64,000 nt of DNA. Origin: SpSt-1165 sp964391725 (lineage in GTDB: Bacteria > Chloroflexota > Anaerolineae > Anaerolineales > Anaerolineaceae). A program made the position numbers and the translations under genes. Of the stretch, positions 1-7,300 are shown one piece after another. The stretch spans positions 1 to 64,000 of the forward strand of contig CAYMNB010000011.1 of the NCBI GenBank assembly GCA_964391725.1. The letters are read 5' to 3'. Numbering within the stretch: position 1 is the stretch's first letter; each line of letters opens with the position of its first letter. A model generated the notes under the pieces. The model was not told the DNA's origin and ran no database searches. It was given only the letters and a program-made list of their open reading frames with translations.

Positions 1-2217
1 GGGCAGCAGAGGCCTTGCATTTTTCACTGGCAGGGCATACTGGTGGTTGGCTTTACGCACTTCGGGGAAGCGCTCTTCGAACAACCCCAGGATGGTTTCG
101 ATGGCGCGGTCAAAGATGCGCAGGTAGAGGCGCGGGTCGATGTCTTTGGCGGTGAGCGGGCTGCCGGGCTGCCACAGGCGCGCGGGCGGGCTGCCGCGCG
201 TGTGCAGAAAATGGATGATTTCTCCGGGCTGGGGGTCTTTGCCATGCGCCAGCAGTTCGCGCGCGGCGATGGAGGCCGGGGTTGCCATGCGGTAGTCTTC
301 CAACGCACGCGATAGTTTGTGGCGGATGACGAGTTCAGGCGGTTCAACGCGGTTGAGCGCCAGCAGTCGCCGCCGGCGGGCGCTGTAGTCGAAGGCTTCG
401 GGCAGAAAACGCCTGGTTTCCGCCAGGGTGGGTGCCTGGGCGAGGATGCGCAGCACTTCCATCTGGGTGTCTTTGATATAAGGCGGCACATCGCGCCGGC
501 GGGCTTCGATGCCGCGCACTTTGAGCGATCCGTCTTGAAACACGCCGAAGTAGCGGTTGGGTACAGACACGCGCGTATCCATGCGCGAGGGCGGGAACGC
601 CACCCAGCGGAAGACGCCGTCCACCCCGATCGGCAGGCCGGTGCGTTCGGCGATGGCGACCAGCAGCGGGGTAAAGTCATCCTTGTCTGTGCAGCCGGCA
701 CGCTGCACGAACAGGCTGTCAACGATGGCATGCAGCACGAGGAAATCCATCTCCTCCGCCACCTCTTTGGCCAGCAGCAGGGCTTCACGTCCGGCGCCGG
801 TGACAGCCTCGTGTGATGAAATGCGCCCGAAGCGGGCGTTCTTGTAACCCAGGTAGCCGAAACAGGTCACCAGCAGCCATTTGAGCGCGTCTGAACGCAT
901 TTTGTCGTATTGTTTTTGCGGGTCCTTGTCTGCCAGTGTCTGCATGCGTAATTTCAGCGCCACCCGTTTGTCCAGCAGCGGCGCCAGCGTGCGCGGAATG
1001 AGGCCGGGCTGATCGTGGGTTTCATGCAAGCCGTGCGGCACGCATTCGGGGGAGATATTACAGCGCACCATCAACGAGGGGTACATGCTGATGAAGTCAA
1101 CCGCGCCCACATTGGCATGCAGTCCGATGATGGGCTGCATGATCAAACCGCCCATGTCATGCTGCAGCAGGTTGACGGCGCTGCGTCCACGTTCGGGGAT
1201 CTGTTTTTTGTAAGGGACAAGGATGTCAGAGCGCAGGGCTTCCACGATCTGCATGGAAGAGATGCCGGTGCCAGGGGTGGTGCGGGCGGTGCGCTGCAAC
1301 GATTGGGCGGTGACGCGCGCCACTTCGAGAATGCCTTCCAGCCCGGAATCCTGCCAGAAGAAGGAGCTTTCCATGTCAATGTGGTGGCGGCCTGACAGGA
1401 ACACCGCCTGCGGACGGTAAAAGAGCTGGCCGTAGGAGTGATAAGAGCGCTCTTTCAATATCTGCAGCGGGGCTTGCAGGTCGCGGTTGAGGGGCAGCGG
1501 CTCAATCCAGCCTTTGGCGCCCTCCTGCAGGGCATGCAGCAGATAACCATCGCCGTAATCGGTGAGCAGCACGTCGGGGTCATGGCGGCGCAAAAAAGGC
1601 GCGATCTTGCGCGCCAACTCTTCGTTGGATTGGTAGCTGAAGGTGAACTGCTGGTTGTCTATAGCGAGCATGATCTGGGTGGGGGTTTGCGCGCGCGGGT
1701 TGTGGTTGGGCACCAGACGCATGATGCGCAGCGGGGGTGCGGCGGTGTCAAGGTTCCAGGGGGAATCTTCCACAACGGCATCCAGCATATGCTGGTGGTC
1801 ATCGACCTGCAGCGACAGACGGCACAGGGCAAACATGCCGAATTGCGCGGCGTAATGCAGGGTGGCGTTCAGGTCAACGTTGTAATAATCAAGGGCGGGG
1901 AATTCATTTTCAAGGCTGTGAAAGATGCGATGCATGACGAGCGGGTTGGGGGTGCGCACCGCCAACACCGGCTGGCCATCGGCCTGTATGGTCTGCTGGC
2001 GGTGCTCCTGGGTGACCTGCATATGGGCGGCAAAGCGGGCATACAGGTAATTTTCTGCACGCTGCAACTGCGCGGCGGCGCCGCTCACATAGAAAATACC
2101 CGGAAAGGTGTGCTGCAGGCAGGTGCGCATGCCGTCCTGCTGGATGATCCAGAGACAGGTCTTTCCGTGGCGGGGGTGGGTGTAGAGGTCAAGCAGCCAG
2201 CCGTGAATGGTGTACAT
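1..2217 (-). CDS. Family B DNA polymerase, atypical, 3' end beyond window
   Basis: An open frame of 739 codons runs from ATG at 2217 off the left edge; an in-frame TGA seven codons upstream and no other start codon between fix the start. Polymerase motifs are visible: motif A DFISMYPSLMV (Asp about 374), motif B KWLLVTCFGYLGYKNARFG (Lys about 446) and motif C HAIVDSLFV (Asp about 500). The usual motif C is YGDTDS, so the first Asp is replaced by Ile while the second, metal-binding Asp is kept. In the N-terminal half the usual exonuclease acidic motif (DIE) is not recognisable and the ExoII-like segment reads DPDVLLTDYGDGYLLHAL, so proofreading is probably lost. The promoter carries a LexA-like box, suggesting an SOS-induced, possibly translesion enzyme. 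Family assignment is firm; the role is inferred. Confidence 0.85.
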   Translation of the reverse strand, partial: MYTIHGWLLDLYTHPRHGKTCLWIIQQDGMRTCLQHTFPGIFYVSGAAAQLQRAENYLYARFAAHMQVTQEHRQQTIQADGQPVLAVRTPNPLVMHRIFHSLENEFPALDYYNVDLNATLHYAAQFGMFALCRLSLQVDDHQHMLDAVVEDSPWNLDTAAPPLRIMRLVPNHNPRAQTPTQIMLAIDNQQFTFSYQSNEELARKIAPFLRRHDPDVLLTDYGDGYLLHALQEGAKGWIEPLPLNRDLQAPLQILKERSYHSYGQLFYRPQAVFLSGRHHIDMESSFFWQDSGLEGILEVARVTAQSLQRTARTTPGTGISSMQIVEALRSDILVPYKKQIPERGRSAVNLLQHDMGGLIMQPIIGLHANVGAVDFISMYPSLMVRCNISPECVPHGLHETHDQPGLIPRTLAPLLDKRVALKLRMQTLADKDPQKQYDKMRSDALKWLLVTCFGYLGYKNARFGRISSHEAVTGAGREALLLAKEVAEEMDFLVLHAIVDSLFVQRAGCTDKDDFTPLLVAIAERTGLPIGVDGVFRWVAFPPSRMDTRVSVPNRYFGVFQDGSLKVRGIEARRRDVPPYIKDTQMEVLRILAQAPTLAETRRFLPEAFDYSARRRRLLALNRVEPPELVIRHKLSRALEDYRMATPASIAARELLAHGKDPQPGEIIHFLHTRGSPPARLWQPGSPLTAKDIDPRLYLRIFDRAIETILGLFEERFPEVRKANHQYALPVKNARPLLP

Positions 2218-2254
2218 AGCGGTATAGGGGGTCTTTCAGCTGTCAAACAGCGAC

Positions 2255-2285
2255 TTTATAAGAACAAAAGTTCTATTGTCTCAGT
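2255..2285 (-). promoter_or_regulatory. LexA-type SOS box in polymerase promoter
   Basis: The palindrome AGAACAAAAGTTCT lies at 2261-2274 and has the GAAC-N4-GTTC form of the Gram-positive LexA box. On the minus strand it is followed directly by the -10-like TATAAA, with a -35-like TGAGAC/GAGACA just upstream. The layout closely parallels the lexA promoter in this window (42348-42376). LexA binding is inferred. Confidence 0.75.
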
Positions 2286-2358
2286 CTACCCCAGCCATGG
2301 CAATAGCGGCAACTTGTGTTTTCGTGCAGAGGAAGGGAAAGAGGCTTTCCCAAATGAA

Positions 2359-2388
2359 AAAGAACGGTGCAAAGACCGTTCTTTTTTT
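2359..2388 (-). terminator. Terminator after tRNA-Cys
   Basis: An 8-bp stem AGAACGGT/ACCGTTCT with a 6-nt loop is flanked by an A run and a T run, so it could work in both directions. It lies downstream of tRNA-Cys on the minus strand. Confidence 0.8.
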
Positions 2389-2394
2389 GTGGTG

Positions 2395-2467
2395 AGGCGA
2401 CGATCGGATTTGAACCGATGATCAGGGTTTTGCAGACCCTTGCCTTGTCCAACTTGGCCACGTCGCC
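2395..2467 (-). tRNA. tRNA-Cys (GCA)
   Basis: A cloverleaf on the minus strand has acceptor GGCGACG/CGTCGCC, anticodon stem AGGGT/ACCCT with loop CTGCAAA (anticodon GCA), T-loop GGTTCAAATCC and discriminator U, as expected for tRNA-Cys. CCA is not encoded. Confidence 0.96.
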
Positions 2468-2478
2468 TTTTCGACATG

Positions 2479-2484
2479 ATTATA
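2479..2484 (-). promoter_or_regulatory. -10 box for tRNA-Cys
   Basis: A perfect TATAAT on the minus strand ends 11 nt before the tRNA-Cys 5' end, which predicts a leader of only a few nucleotides. A TTGATA at 2499-2504 is only 14 nt upstream, so the -35 is uncertain. Confidence 0.65.
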
Positions 2485-2504
2485 CTTGATTTTGGGTGTA
2501 TCAA

Positions 2505-2537
2505 TAAAAAAGACCTTGTTCTTGGAACCAGGTCTTT
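2505..2537 (-). terminator. Terminator after tRNA-Gly
   Basis: An 8-bp stem AAAGACCT/AGGTCTTT with a 13-nt loop is followed by a T run on the minus strand. It separates tRNA-Gly from tRNA-Cys, so the two tRNAs appear to be separate transcription units. Confidence 0.75.
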
Positions 2538-2539
2538 AG

Positions 2540-2612
2540 AGCGGGCTACGAGGCTCGAACTCGTAACCTTTTCCTTGGCAAGGAAACGTTCTACCAATTG
2601 AACTAAGCCCGC
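2540..2612 (-). tRNA. tRNA-Gly (GCC)
   Basis: A cloverleaf on the minus strand has acceptor GCGGGCT/AGCCCGC, anticodon stem TTTCC/GGAAA with loop TTGCCAA (anticodon GCC), T-arm GAGTTCGAGCCTC and discriminator U. Confidence 0.96.
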
Positions 2613-2651
2613 ATTGTGTGGATGCTGTTAAATTGCCTTCAAGCGAAAGTG

Positions 2652-2680
2652 ATTTTAGCATCATTGGCAAGGTTCGTCAA
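2652..2680 (-). promoter_or_regulatory. Promoter for tRNA-Gly
   Basis: The minus strand reads TTGACG, a 17-nt spacer, then TAAAAT, a near-consensus sigma-70 promoter about 40 nt upstream of tRNA-Gly. Confidence 0.75.
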
Positions 2681-2759
2681 GGTGTGATGCTGGAAAATTG
2701 GAGCCCGCAGAGGCTCACTATCTTTTATAACAGCGAGCCTTTGCGGATAGGTGTTTGGG

Positions 2760-4178
2760 TTAGAGATCGGAATACAATTCGATTTCGAAGGGGTGCGGAC
2801 GGTTGCGCACCTCGATCATTTCTTTGCGTTTGTTCTTGATCCAGCTGTGGATGATCTCTTCGGAGAAGACACCGCCTGCCATGAGGAATTCATGGTCTGC
2901 TTCGAGTGCGTCCAGGGCGCCTTCCAGCGAGGTCGGCAGGTTTTTGATCTTTTTGCGCTCTTCTTCAGGCCAGTTAAAGATGTTTTCGTTGATGGGGCCA
3001 AAGTTATGGTCTGCGGGTGACATCTTTTTGACGATGCCGTCAATGCCTGCCATGAGCATACCCGCCATGGCGAGGTAGATATTGCAGGTGGCATCCGGAG
3101 GGCGGTACTCAAAGCGCACGGTGTCGGGTTGGTTGGCATATTCCGGAATGCGCACAGCAGCCGAGCGGTTGCCAAGCGAGAAGAAGCAGCCGATGGGGGC
3201 TTCATAACCGGGCACCAGGCGCTTGTAGGAGTTGGTGCTGGGGTTGGTGAATGCCAGCAGGGCGGGGGCATGGGTGAGCAGGCCGCAAATGTATTGATAA
3301 GCGATGTCACTCAACAGCATGGGATCATCGGCGTTATAGAACTGGTTGACACCTTTTTTAAAGATGTGCTGGTGGAAGTGCATGCCATTGCCGGCTTCGC
3401 CGTACATGGGTTTGGGCAGGAAGGAGGCGGTGAAACCGCGCTGATTGGCGACATTCTTGGTGAAGTATTTGATGATCATCATGGCATCGGCCGCCTGGAT
3501 GGTGGGCAGCATGGGGGTTTCGATCTCACACTGGCCGGAACCGCCGACTTCATGGTGATGATATTTGATGGGCACCCCCACATCTTCCAGCATGGTAACG
3601 ATGGTGTTACGGATATCGAAGAAATGGTCATGCGGAGAGGCGGCGTGATAACCGCCATGCGGTTTGATGAAATAGGCTGGCTGGTTGATGTCTGTGTCGC
3701 GGTTGGATTCAACACAGCGCACCTGGTAAGCGCTGCCGAAGGCGTCTGAATGGAAGCTAACACGGTCGAAGATGTAGAACTCAAGCTCAGGCCCCCAGAC
3801 CCCGGTATCAGCGATCCCCAGGGAATCCATGTATTCTTCCGCACGGCGCGCGATCTGGCGCGGGTCCTGCGCAAACAGGCGTTTGCTGCCGGCCTCATGG
3901 GTGTTGCAGATGAAACTGAGCAGGGGTTGTTCGGCAAAGGGATCCATGAAACCGGTACTGAGATCGGGGATCAATACCATATCGCCACTATCAACGCTTT
4001 TCAAACCCACGCTGGAGCCATCAAAGCCGACGCCTGCCTCCATCATTTCCTGGTTAAATATCCGTGAAGAGATGGTGACACGGTGCCAGCGTCCCCACAG
4101 ATCCGCGAATTTTAAATCAATCGTGCGAATGTCATGATCCGCTACAAACTGCAGGGCTTCATCCAGTCCTTTGAACAT
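2760..4178 (-). CDS. glnA: Glutamine synthetase type I
   Basis: This cytoplasmic enzyme makes glutamine from glutamate, ammonia and ATP. The 472-residue length fits GSI. Visible motifs are GFDGSS (51-56), the KPHGGYHAASPHD region, HHHEVGGSGQCEIE for metal and glutamate binding, MHFHQHIF, NPSTNSYKRLVPGYEAP (the ATP-site region) and NRSAAVRIP. The C-terminal tyrosine loop NLYDLPPEE, adenylylated in beta-type GSI, is not seen; that region reads NWPEEERKKIKNLP, so covalent adenylylation is unlikely. The start has AGGAG about 8 nt upstream. It stands alone, divergent from the Gfo/Idh gene; no promoter could be called with confidence in the 220-bp gap. Confidence 0.97.
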   Translation of the reverse strand: MFKGLDEALQFVADHDIRTIDLKFADLWGRWHRVTISSRIFNQEMMEAGVGFDGSSVGLKSVDSGDMVLIPDLSTGFMDPFAEQPLLSFICNTHEAGSKRLFAQDPRQIARRAEEYMDSLGIADTGVWGPELEFYIFDRVSFHSDAFGSAYQVRCVESNRDTDINQPAYFIKPHGGYHAASPHDHFFDIRNTIVTMLEDVGVPIKYHHHEVGGSGQCEIETPMLPTIQAADAMMIIKYFTKNVANQRGFTASFLPKPMYGEAGNGMHFHQHIFKKGVNQFYNADDPMLLSDIAYQYICGLLTHAPALLAFTNPSTNSYKRLVPGYEAPIGCFFSLGNRSAAVRIPEYANQPDTVRFEYRPPDATCNIYLAMAGMLMAGIDGIVKKMSPADHNFGPINENIFNWPEEERKKIKNLPTSLEGALDALEADHEFLMAGGVFSEEIIHSWIKNKRKEMIEVRNRPHPFEIELYSDL

Positions 4179-4363
4179 ACTGCACTCCTTCTATCGGCTA
4201 TTCGATTGTATAAGTGATATTGGTTGGGCAGATATGGATGGGTGATTCAACCACAACCGCCGCTACCCTTATCTTACAACAAAATGGCTGGTTTTACTAT
4301 CAATATGAAAGCAAAAGAGGATTGATTCATGTGAGAGTTACTGAATGGTATGGTTGAACTGGG

Positions 4364-4391
4364 TATAATCAAAGGCGACAAAACAAAGGAG
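4364..4391 (+). promoter_or_regulatory. -10 box and RBS for the oxidoreductase gene
   Basis: TATAAT lies at 4364-4369 and a strong ribosome site AAAGGAG at 4385-4391, ahead of ATG at 4402. A clear -35 is not visible. Confidence 0.55.
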
Positions 4392-4401
4392 ACAGACACC
4401 C

Positions 4402-5445
4402 ATGGAAAAAAGAACATTACGGGCCGTACTGGCCGGCTGCGGTGGCATCAGCAATGCCTGGCTGCATGCCAACCAGCAGATCGATTCGCTGGAGATCGTC
4501 GGGCTGGTGGATATACGTGAAGAGAGTGCGAGGGAGCAGAAACTGCGTTATGGATTGTCAGAAGCGCTGGCCGGGGCTGACCTCGAGAAAGTGATCGATG
4601 CGACCAGGCCGGATGTGGTCTTTGACTGCACCATTCCCGAAGCGCATGCGCAGGTGGCGCTGACCGCCATGCATATGGGCTGTGATGTGCTGGGTGAAAA
4701 ACCGCTGGCGGCTTCGCTGACACAGGCGCAGAATATCATCGCCGCCATGCGTGAGACCGGGCGGGTGCATGCCGTGATGCAGAACCGCCGTTTTGCCGCC
4801 GGCAGCCGTGTGATGCAGGAATTTCTGGCGTCTAAATCGATCGGTGAACTGACCACACTTAACGCCGATTTTTACCTGGGGGCGCACTTCGGCGGTTTCC
4901 GTGACCACATGGCGCATGTCCTGATACTGGATATGGCCATCCATACCTTCGATCTGGCGCGCATGCTGGTGAATGCTGACCCTGTGGGCGTGTATTGCCA
5001 CGAGTGGAATCCGCGAGGCTCCTGGTATGACCGCGACGCTTCTGCCATGGCGATTTTCGAATTCTCCAACGGGGTGGTGTTCAATTACCGCGGTTCCTGG
5101 TGTTCAGAAGGGTTGAGTACCCATTGGGAGTCGGACTGGCGCGCGGTGGGCAGCAAGGGCTCGATCCTGTGGGACGGCCACAGCAGTTTCCGTGCTGAAT
5201 CGGTGCCGGACGGCGCAGAAGCCAAATTCAGGCGCGATACGCAATTGCTGGATGCCCCCTTGATTAATACTGACATCCCGCTGGGCGGGCACATCGGCCA
5301 GATTCAGCACTTTGTGGATTGTATCCTGGGCGGGACGACGCCGGAGACCGTCAGCACAGACAATTACAAGAGCCTGGCGATGGTGTTTGGTGCCATCGAG
5401 AGCGCTGAAACCAAACAACGCGTAACTATCAACCCGAATATATAA
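4402..5445 (+). CDS. Gfo/Idh/MocA family NAD(P)-dependent oxidoreductase
   Basis: A 347-residue protein. Its N-terminal Rossmann segment is AVLAGCGGISNAWL (GxGxxxxxW), followed by the family EKP motif in GEKPLAAS, where the Lys is the usual catalytic lysine. The C-terminal alpha/beta domain includes HVLILDMAIHTFDLAR with the family HxxD-type pair. Members oxidise or reduce sugars, inositols or similar polyols with NAD(P). The substrate cannot be read from the sequence and there are no transporter neighbours to suggest one. It is monocistronic, with its own -10 box and a strong terminator. Confidence 0.9.
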   Translation: MEKRTLRAVLAGCGGISNAWLHANQQIDSLEIVGLVDIREESAREQKLRYGLSEALAGADLEKVIDATRPDVVFDCTIPEAHAQVALTAMHMGCDVLGEKPLAASLTQAQNIIAAMRETGRVHAVMQNRRFAAGSRVMQEFLASKSIGELTTLNADFYLGAHFGGFRDHMAHVLILDMAIHTFDLARMLVNADPVGVYCHEWNPRGSWYDRDASAMAIFEFSNGVVFNYRGSWCSEGLSTHWESDWRAVGSKGSILWDGHSSFRAESVPDGAEAKFRRDTQLLDAPLINTDIPLGGHIGQIQHFVDCILGGTTPETVSTDNYKSLAMVFGAIESAETKQRVTINPNI

Positions 5446-5468
5446 CAACAACTGTTTTTAGGTTACCG

Positions 5469-5495
5469 AGCCGCCCGTGAATGGGCGGCTTTTTC
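5469..5495 (+). terminator. Terminator after Gfo/Idh gene
   Basis: An 8-bp GC-rich stem AGCCGCCC/GGGCGGCT with a 6-nt loop is followed by TTTT. Confidence 0.88.
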
Positions 5496-5538
5496 ACGCA
5501 TACCGCCCTGTCAGGTATGGCAGGGGAGGGTGCGGTTA

Positions 5539-6165
5539 ATGACGTTTGCCGAATTAGAACATTTGTACTACGATAATGGCATGCATGATTTGATCCCGCT
5601 GCCCGTTTTGATGAACCAGGAAAATACCGGCTATGTTCTGCTGGTTGGCGCGCACGCCGCTGCCGAAGCGCTGATGCGCGTGATCGCTCAGCTGGCGATG
5701 GAGGGCGCGGTGAATGTGCTGGATGCCGGCAATCATTTCGACGTATACTGTGCGGCGCGCCAGGCGCGTTTGCAGGCAAAACCGGTGTATGAACTGCTGG
5801 AACGGATCCAGCTGGCACGCGTATTCAATGCCTGCCAGCTGACCGAAGCGCTGCGCTCTTTTCGCAATCAACGCTGCGCGTTGGTGGTGATGGGGGGCAT
5901 GGTGCTGTTTGAAGACGAGGCGATTGGTGCGCGCCGCATGCATTTCTTCCTGCAGCAATATCTTGCCATGCTGTCAGACCTGGCTGCGGCGCGGCCGGTG
6001 CTGGTGGGGGTGAAACCAGGCGCACGCTGGCAGCAGCACCCGTGGCGGTTGGTGTTTGAACGCGCCGCGCAGGTATACGAGATCGATCCGCCAACCGCGC
6101 GCACGGATTGGCAGCCGGGTTTGTTTGATTCGCCCACCTCACAGGAGCGGCCATTCTATGGGTAA
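5539..6165 (+). CDS. RecA/RadA-fold-like protein without Walker A
   Basis: A 208-residue protein with start ATG 5539 behind GGGGAGGG; an in-frame GTG at 5530 overlaps that ribosome site and is less likely. The pattern of strands and helices resembles the RecA/RadA core. A first strand YVLLVGAHAAAEAL (32-45) sits where the P-loop would be but lacks GKT/GKS. A second strand reads NVLDAGNHFDVY, and a hydrophobic Walker-B-like strand CALVVMGG lacks acidic residues. Then come ARRMHFFLQQYLAMLSDLA and RPVLVGVKPG. This suggests a non-ATPase structural relative, as ImuA is to RecA, but no specific family was recognised. Its stop overlaps the next start by 8 nt, so the two are co-translated. Confidence 0.6.
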   Translation: MTFAELEHLYYDNGMHDLIPLPVLMNQENTGYVLLVGAHAAAEALMRVIAQLAMEGAVNVLDAGNHFDVYCAARQARLQAKPVYELLERIQLARVFNACQLTEALRSFRNQRCALVVMGGMVLFEDEAIGARRMHFFLQQYLAMLSDLAAARPVLVGVKPGARWQQHPWRLVFERAAQVYEIDPPTARTDWQPGLFDSPTSQERPFYG

Positions 6166-6424
6166 GACCGTCCGTACGATCACAGATTCGTATCATTATG
6201 AATCAGAGATGATGCGCAACTTCCGGCGCGGGCTGCGCCGCAGCGATCAGCTGGTGCTGGATGAATTGATGGTCTACAGTCGCAAACATCTGGCAGCGGC
6301 GTCATTGGCGGCTGATGCACTGCCGATGGAGATGTTTCTGCTTTCGATGTTGATCGAACAGCAAAAACAGGTCGCGCAGCTGCGGGCGCGTATCGAGTTA
6401 CTGGAACAATCTGCCGGCCGCTGA
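6158..6424 (+). CDS. Small helical protein, partner of RecA-like gene
   Basis: An 88-residue protein starting MGKTVRTITDSYHYE. The start ATG lies inside the last codons of the RecA-like gene and has AGGAG about 10 nt upstream. The product is almost wholly helical and charged, ending in a probable coiled coil (IEQQKQVAQLRARIELLEQ). Tight coupling to the upstream gene suggests the two proteins act together. No family was recognised. Its 3' end overlaps the 3' end of the convergent SRAP gene by 27 bp. Confidence 0.65.
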   Translation: MGKTVRTITDSYHYESEMMRNFRRGLRRSDQLVLDELMVYSRKHLAAASLAADALPMEMFLLSMLIEQQKQVAQLRARIELLEQSAGR

Positions 6425-7099
6425 ATCGTTTTCCAATGGCATGACGCATTGTTCATCGTTGAAGTGCGGGCTGTTGACGCGGGTAGAGACGGCATGGGCA
6501 GCCATGTCCTGGGCGGGGTAGGGGGCCAGCAGCGCCTGAAGCGATTCGGTCGGCAGCTCTGCAAGCCAATCGTCGCGCGCCTCAGCGGGCAGGATGACGG
6601 GCATGCGGTTATGCACCTGCGCGAGCAGATTATTGGGTTCAGTGGTGAGAATAGCACAGGTGTGCAGGGTTTCTCCATCGGGCGCCTGCCAGGCTGACCA
6701 CAGACCGGCAAAGGTGAATAACCGACGGTCTTTTTGGAAGAAATACATGGGCTGCTTGCGGCCATCCGGCATCTTCTTCCATTCATAAAAGCCATCGGCC
6801 GGGATCAGACAGCGCTTTTGCTGGAAGGCGGTGCGAAAGGAGGGCTTTTCAGCAGCGGTTTCAGAGCGTGCGTTGATGAATCCATCAGCGCTGCCGTCAG
6901 GTTTGGCTTTCATCCAATGCGGGATCAAACCCCAGCGCATGATGAGAAGGTTTTTTTCCGGCGATTGGACGACCACCGGCACCATCTGGGTGGGCGCGAT
7001 GTTGAAACTGGGTGACCAGTCAAATTCTTCAGGCAGGGGCAATTCCAATTGGTCGGCGATCTCTTCGGCTTGCAGGCGCAGGGTATATCTTCCGCACAT
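6398..7099 (-). CDS. SRAP domain protein (YedK/HMCES), abasic-site DNA-protein crosslinker
   Basis: A 233-residue protein beginning MCGRYT. In this family Met1 is removed and Cys2 forms a thiazolidine crosslink with abasic sites in single-stranded DNA, shielding them. Other family signatures are FNIAPTQ, FINARSET (active-site Asn), RCLIPADGFYEW (active-site Glu region) and MPVILPAE (preceded by the HNR histidine). The length is typical. Upstream on the minus strand are TATAAT and AAAGGAAG. It lies tail-to-tail with the RecA-like gene pair, overlapping by 27 bp, and in the same few kb as the SOS-type polymerase. Confidence 0.95.
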   Translation of the reverse strand: MCGRYTLRLQAEEIADQLELPLPEEFDWSPSFNIAPTQMVPVVVQSPEKNLLIMRWGLIPHWMKAKPDGSADGFINARSETAAEKPSFRTAFQQKRCLIPADGFYEWKKMPDGRKQPMYFFQKDRRLFTFAGLWSAWQAPDGETLHTCAILTTEPNNLLAQVHNRMPVILPAEARDDWLAELPTESLQALLAPYPAQDMAAHAVSTRVNSPHFNDEQCVMPLENDSAAGRLFQ

Positions 7100-7300
7100 G
7101 GTTCACTTCCTTTACTTACTTCTCACGTTAATTATACAGAGTTAAGTCGCATGTTGACGGGTGTGAATATGTGCAGGGCCAGATTCTATGGTTAGATGTG
7201 TGTATTCTCTTTTCTTTTCGTGTATATTGGATACAATTAGAGTTAATCGAAGCCAGATTTGGCAGGAAATTGCTCTTCTTTCCTTCAAAGGATGAACCAC

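Noticed and set aside
24..788. Arg/Ser/Pro-rich minus-strand frame
   Set aside because: It is a frame-shifted reading of the polymerase gene. The composition is that of GC-rich out-of-frame translation, and the true frame holds motif C here.
1438..2421. Long open frame on the plus strand opposite the polymerase gene
   Set aside because: It lies antisense to a gene with clear family B polymerase motifs, runs through the polymerase start and into the tRNA-Cys region, and shows no recognisable protein motif.
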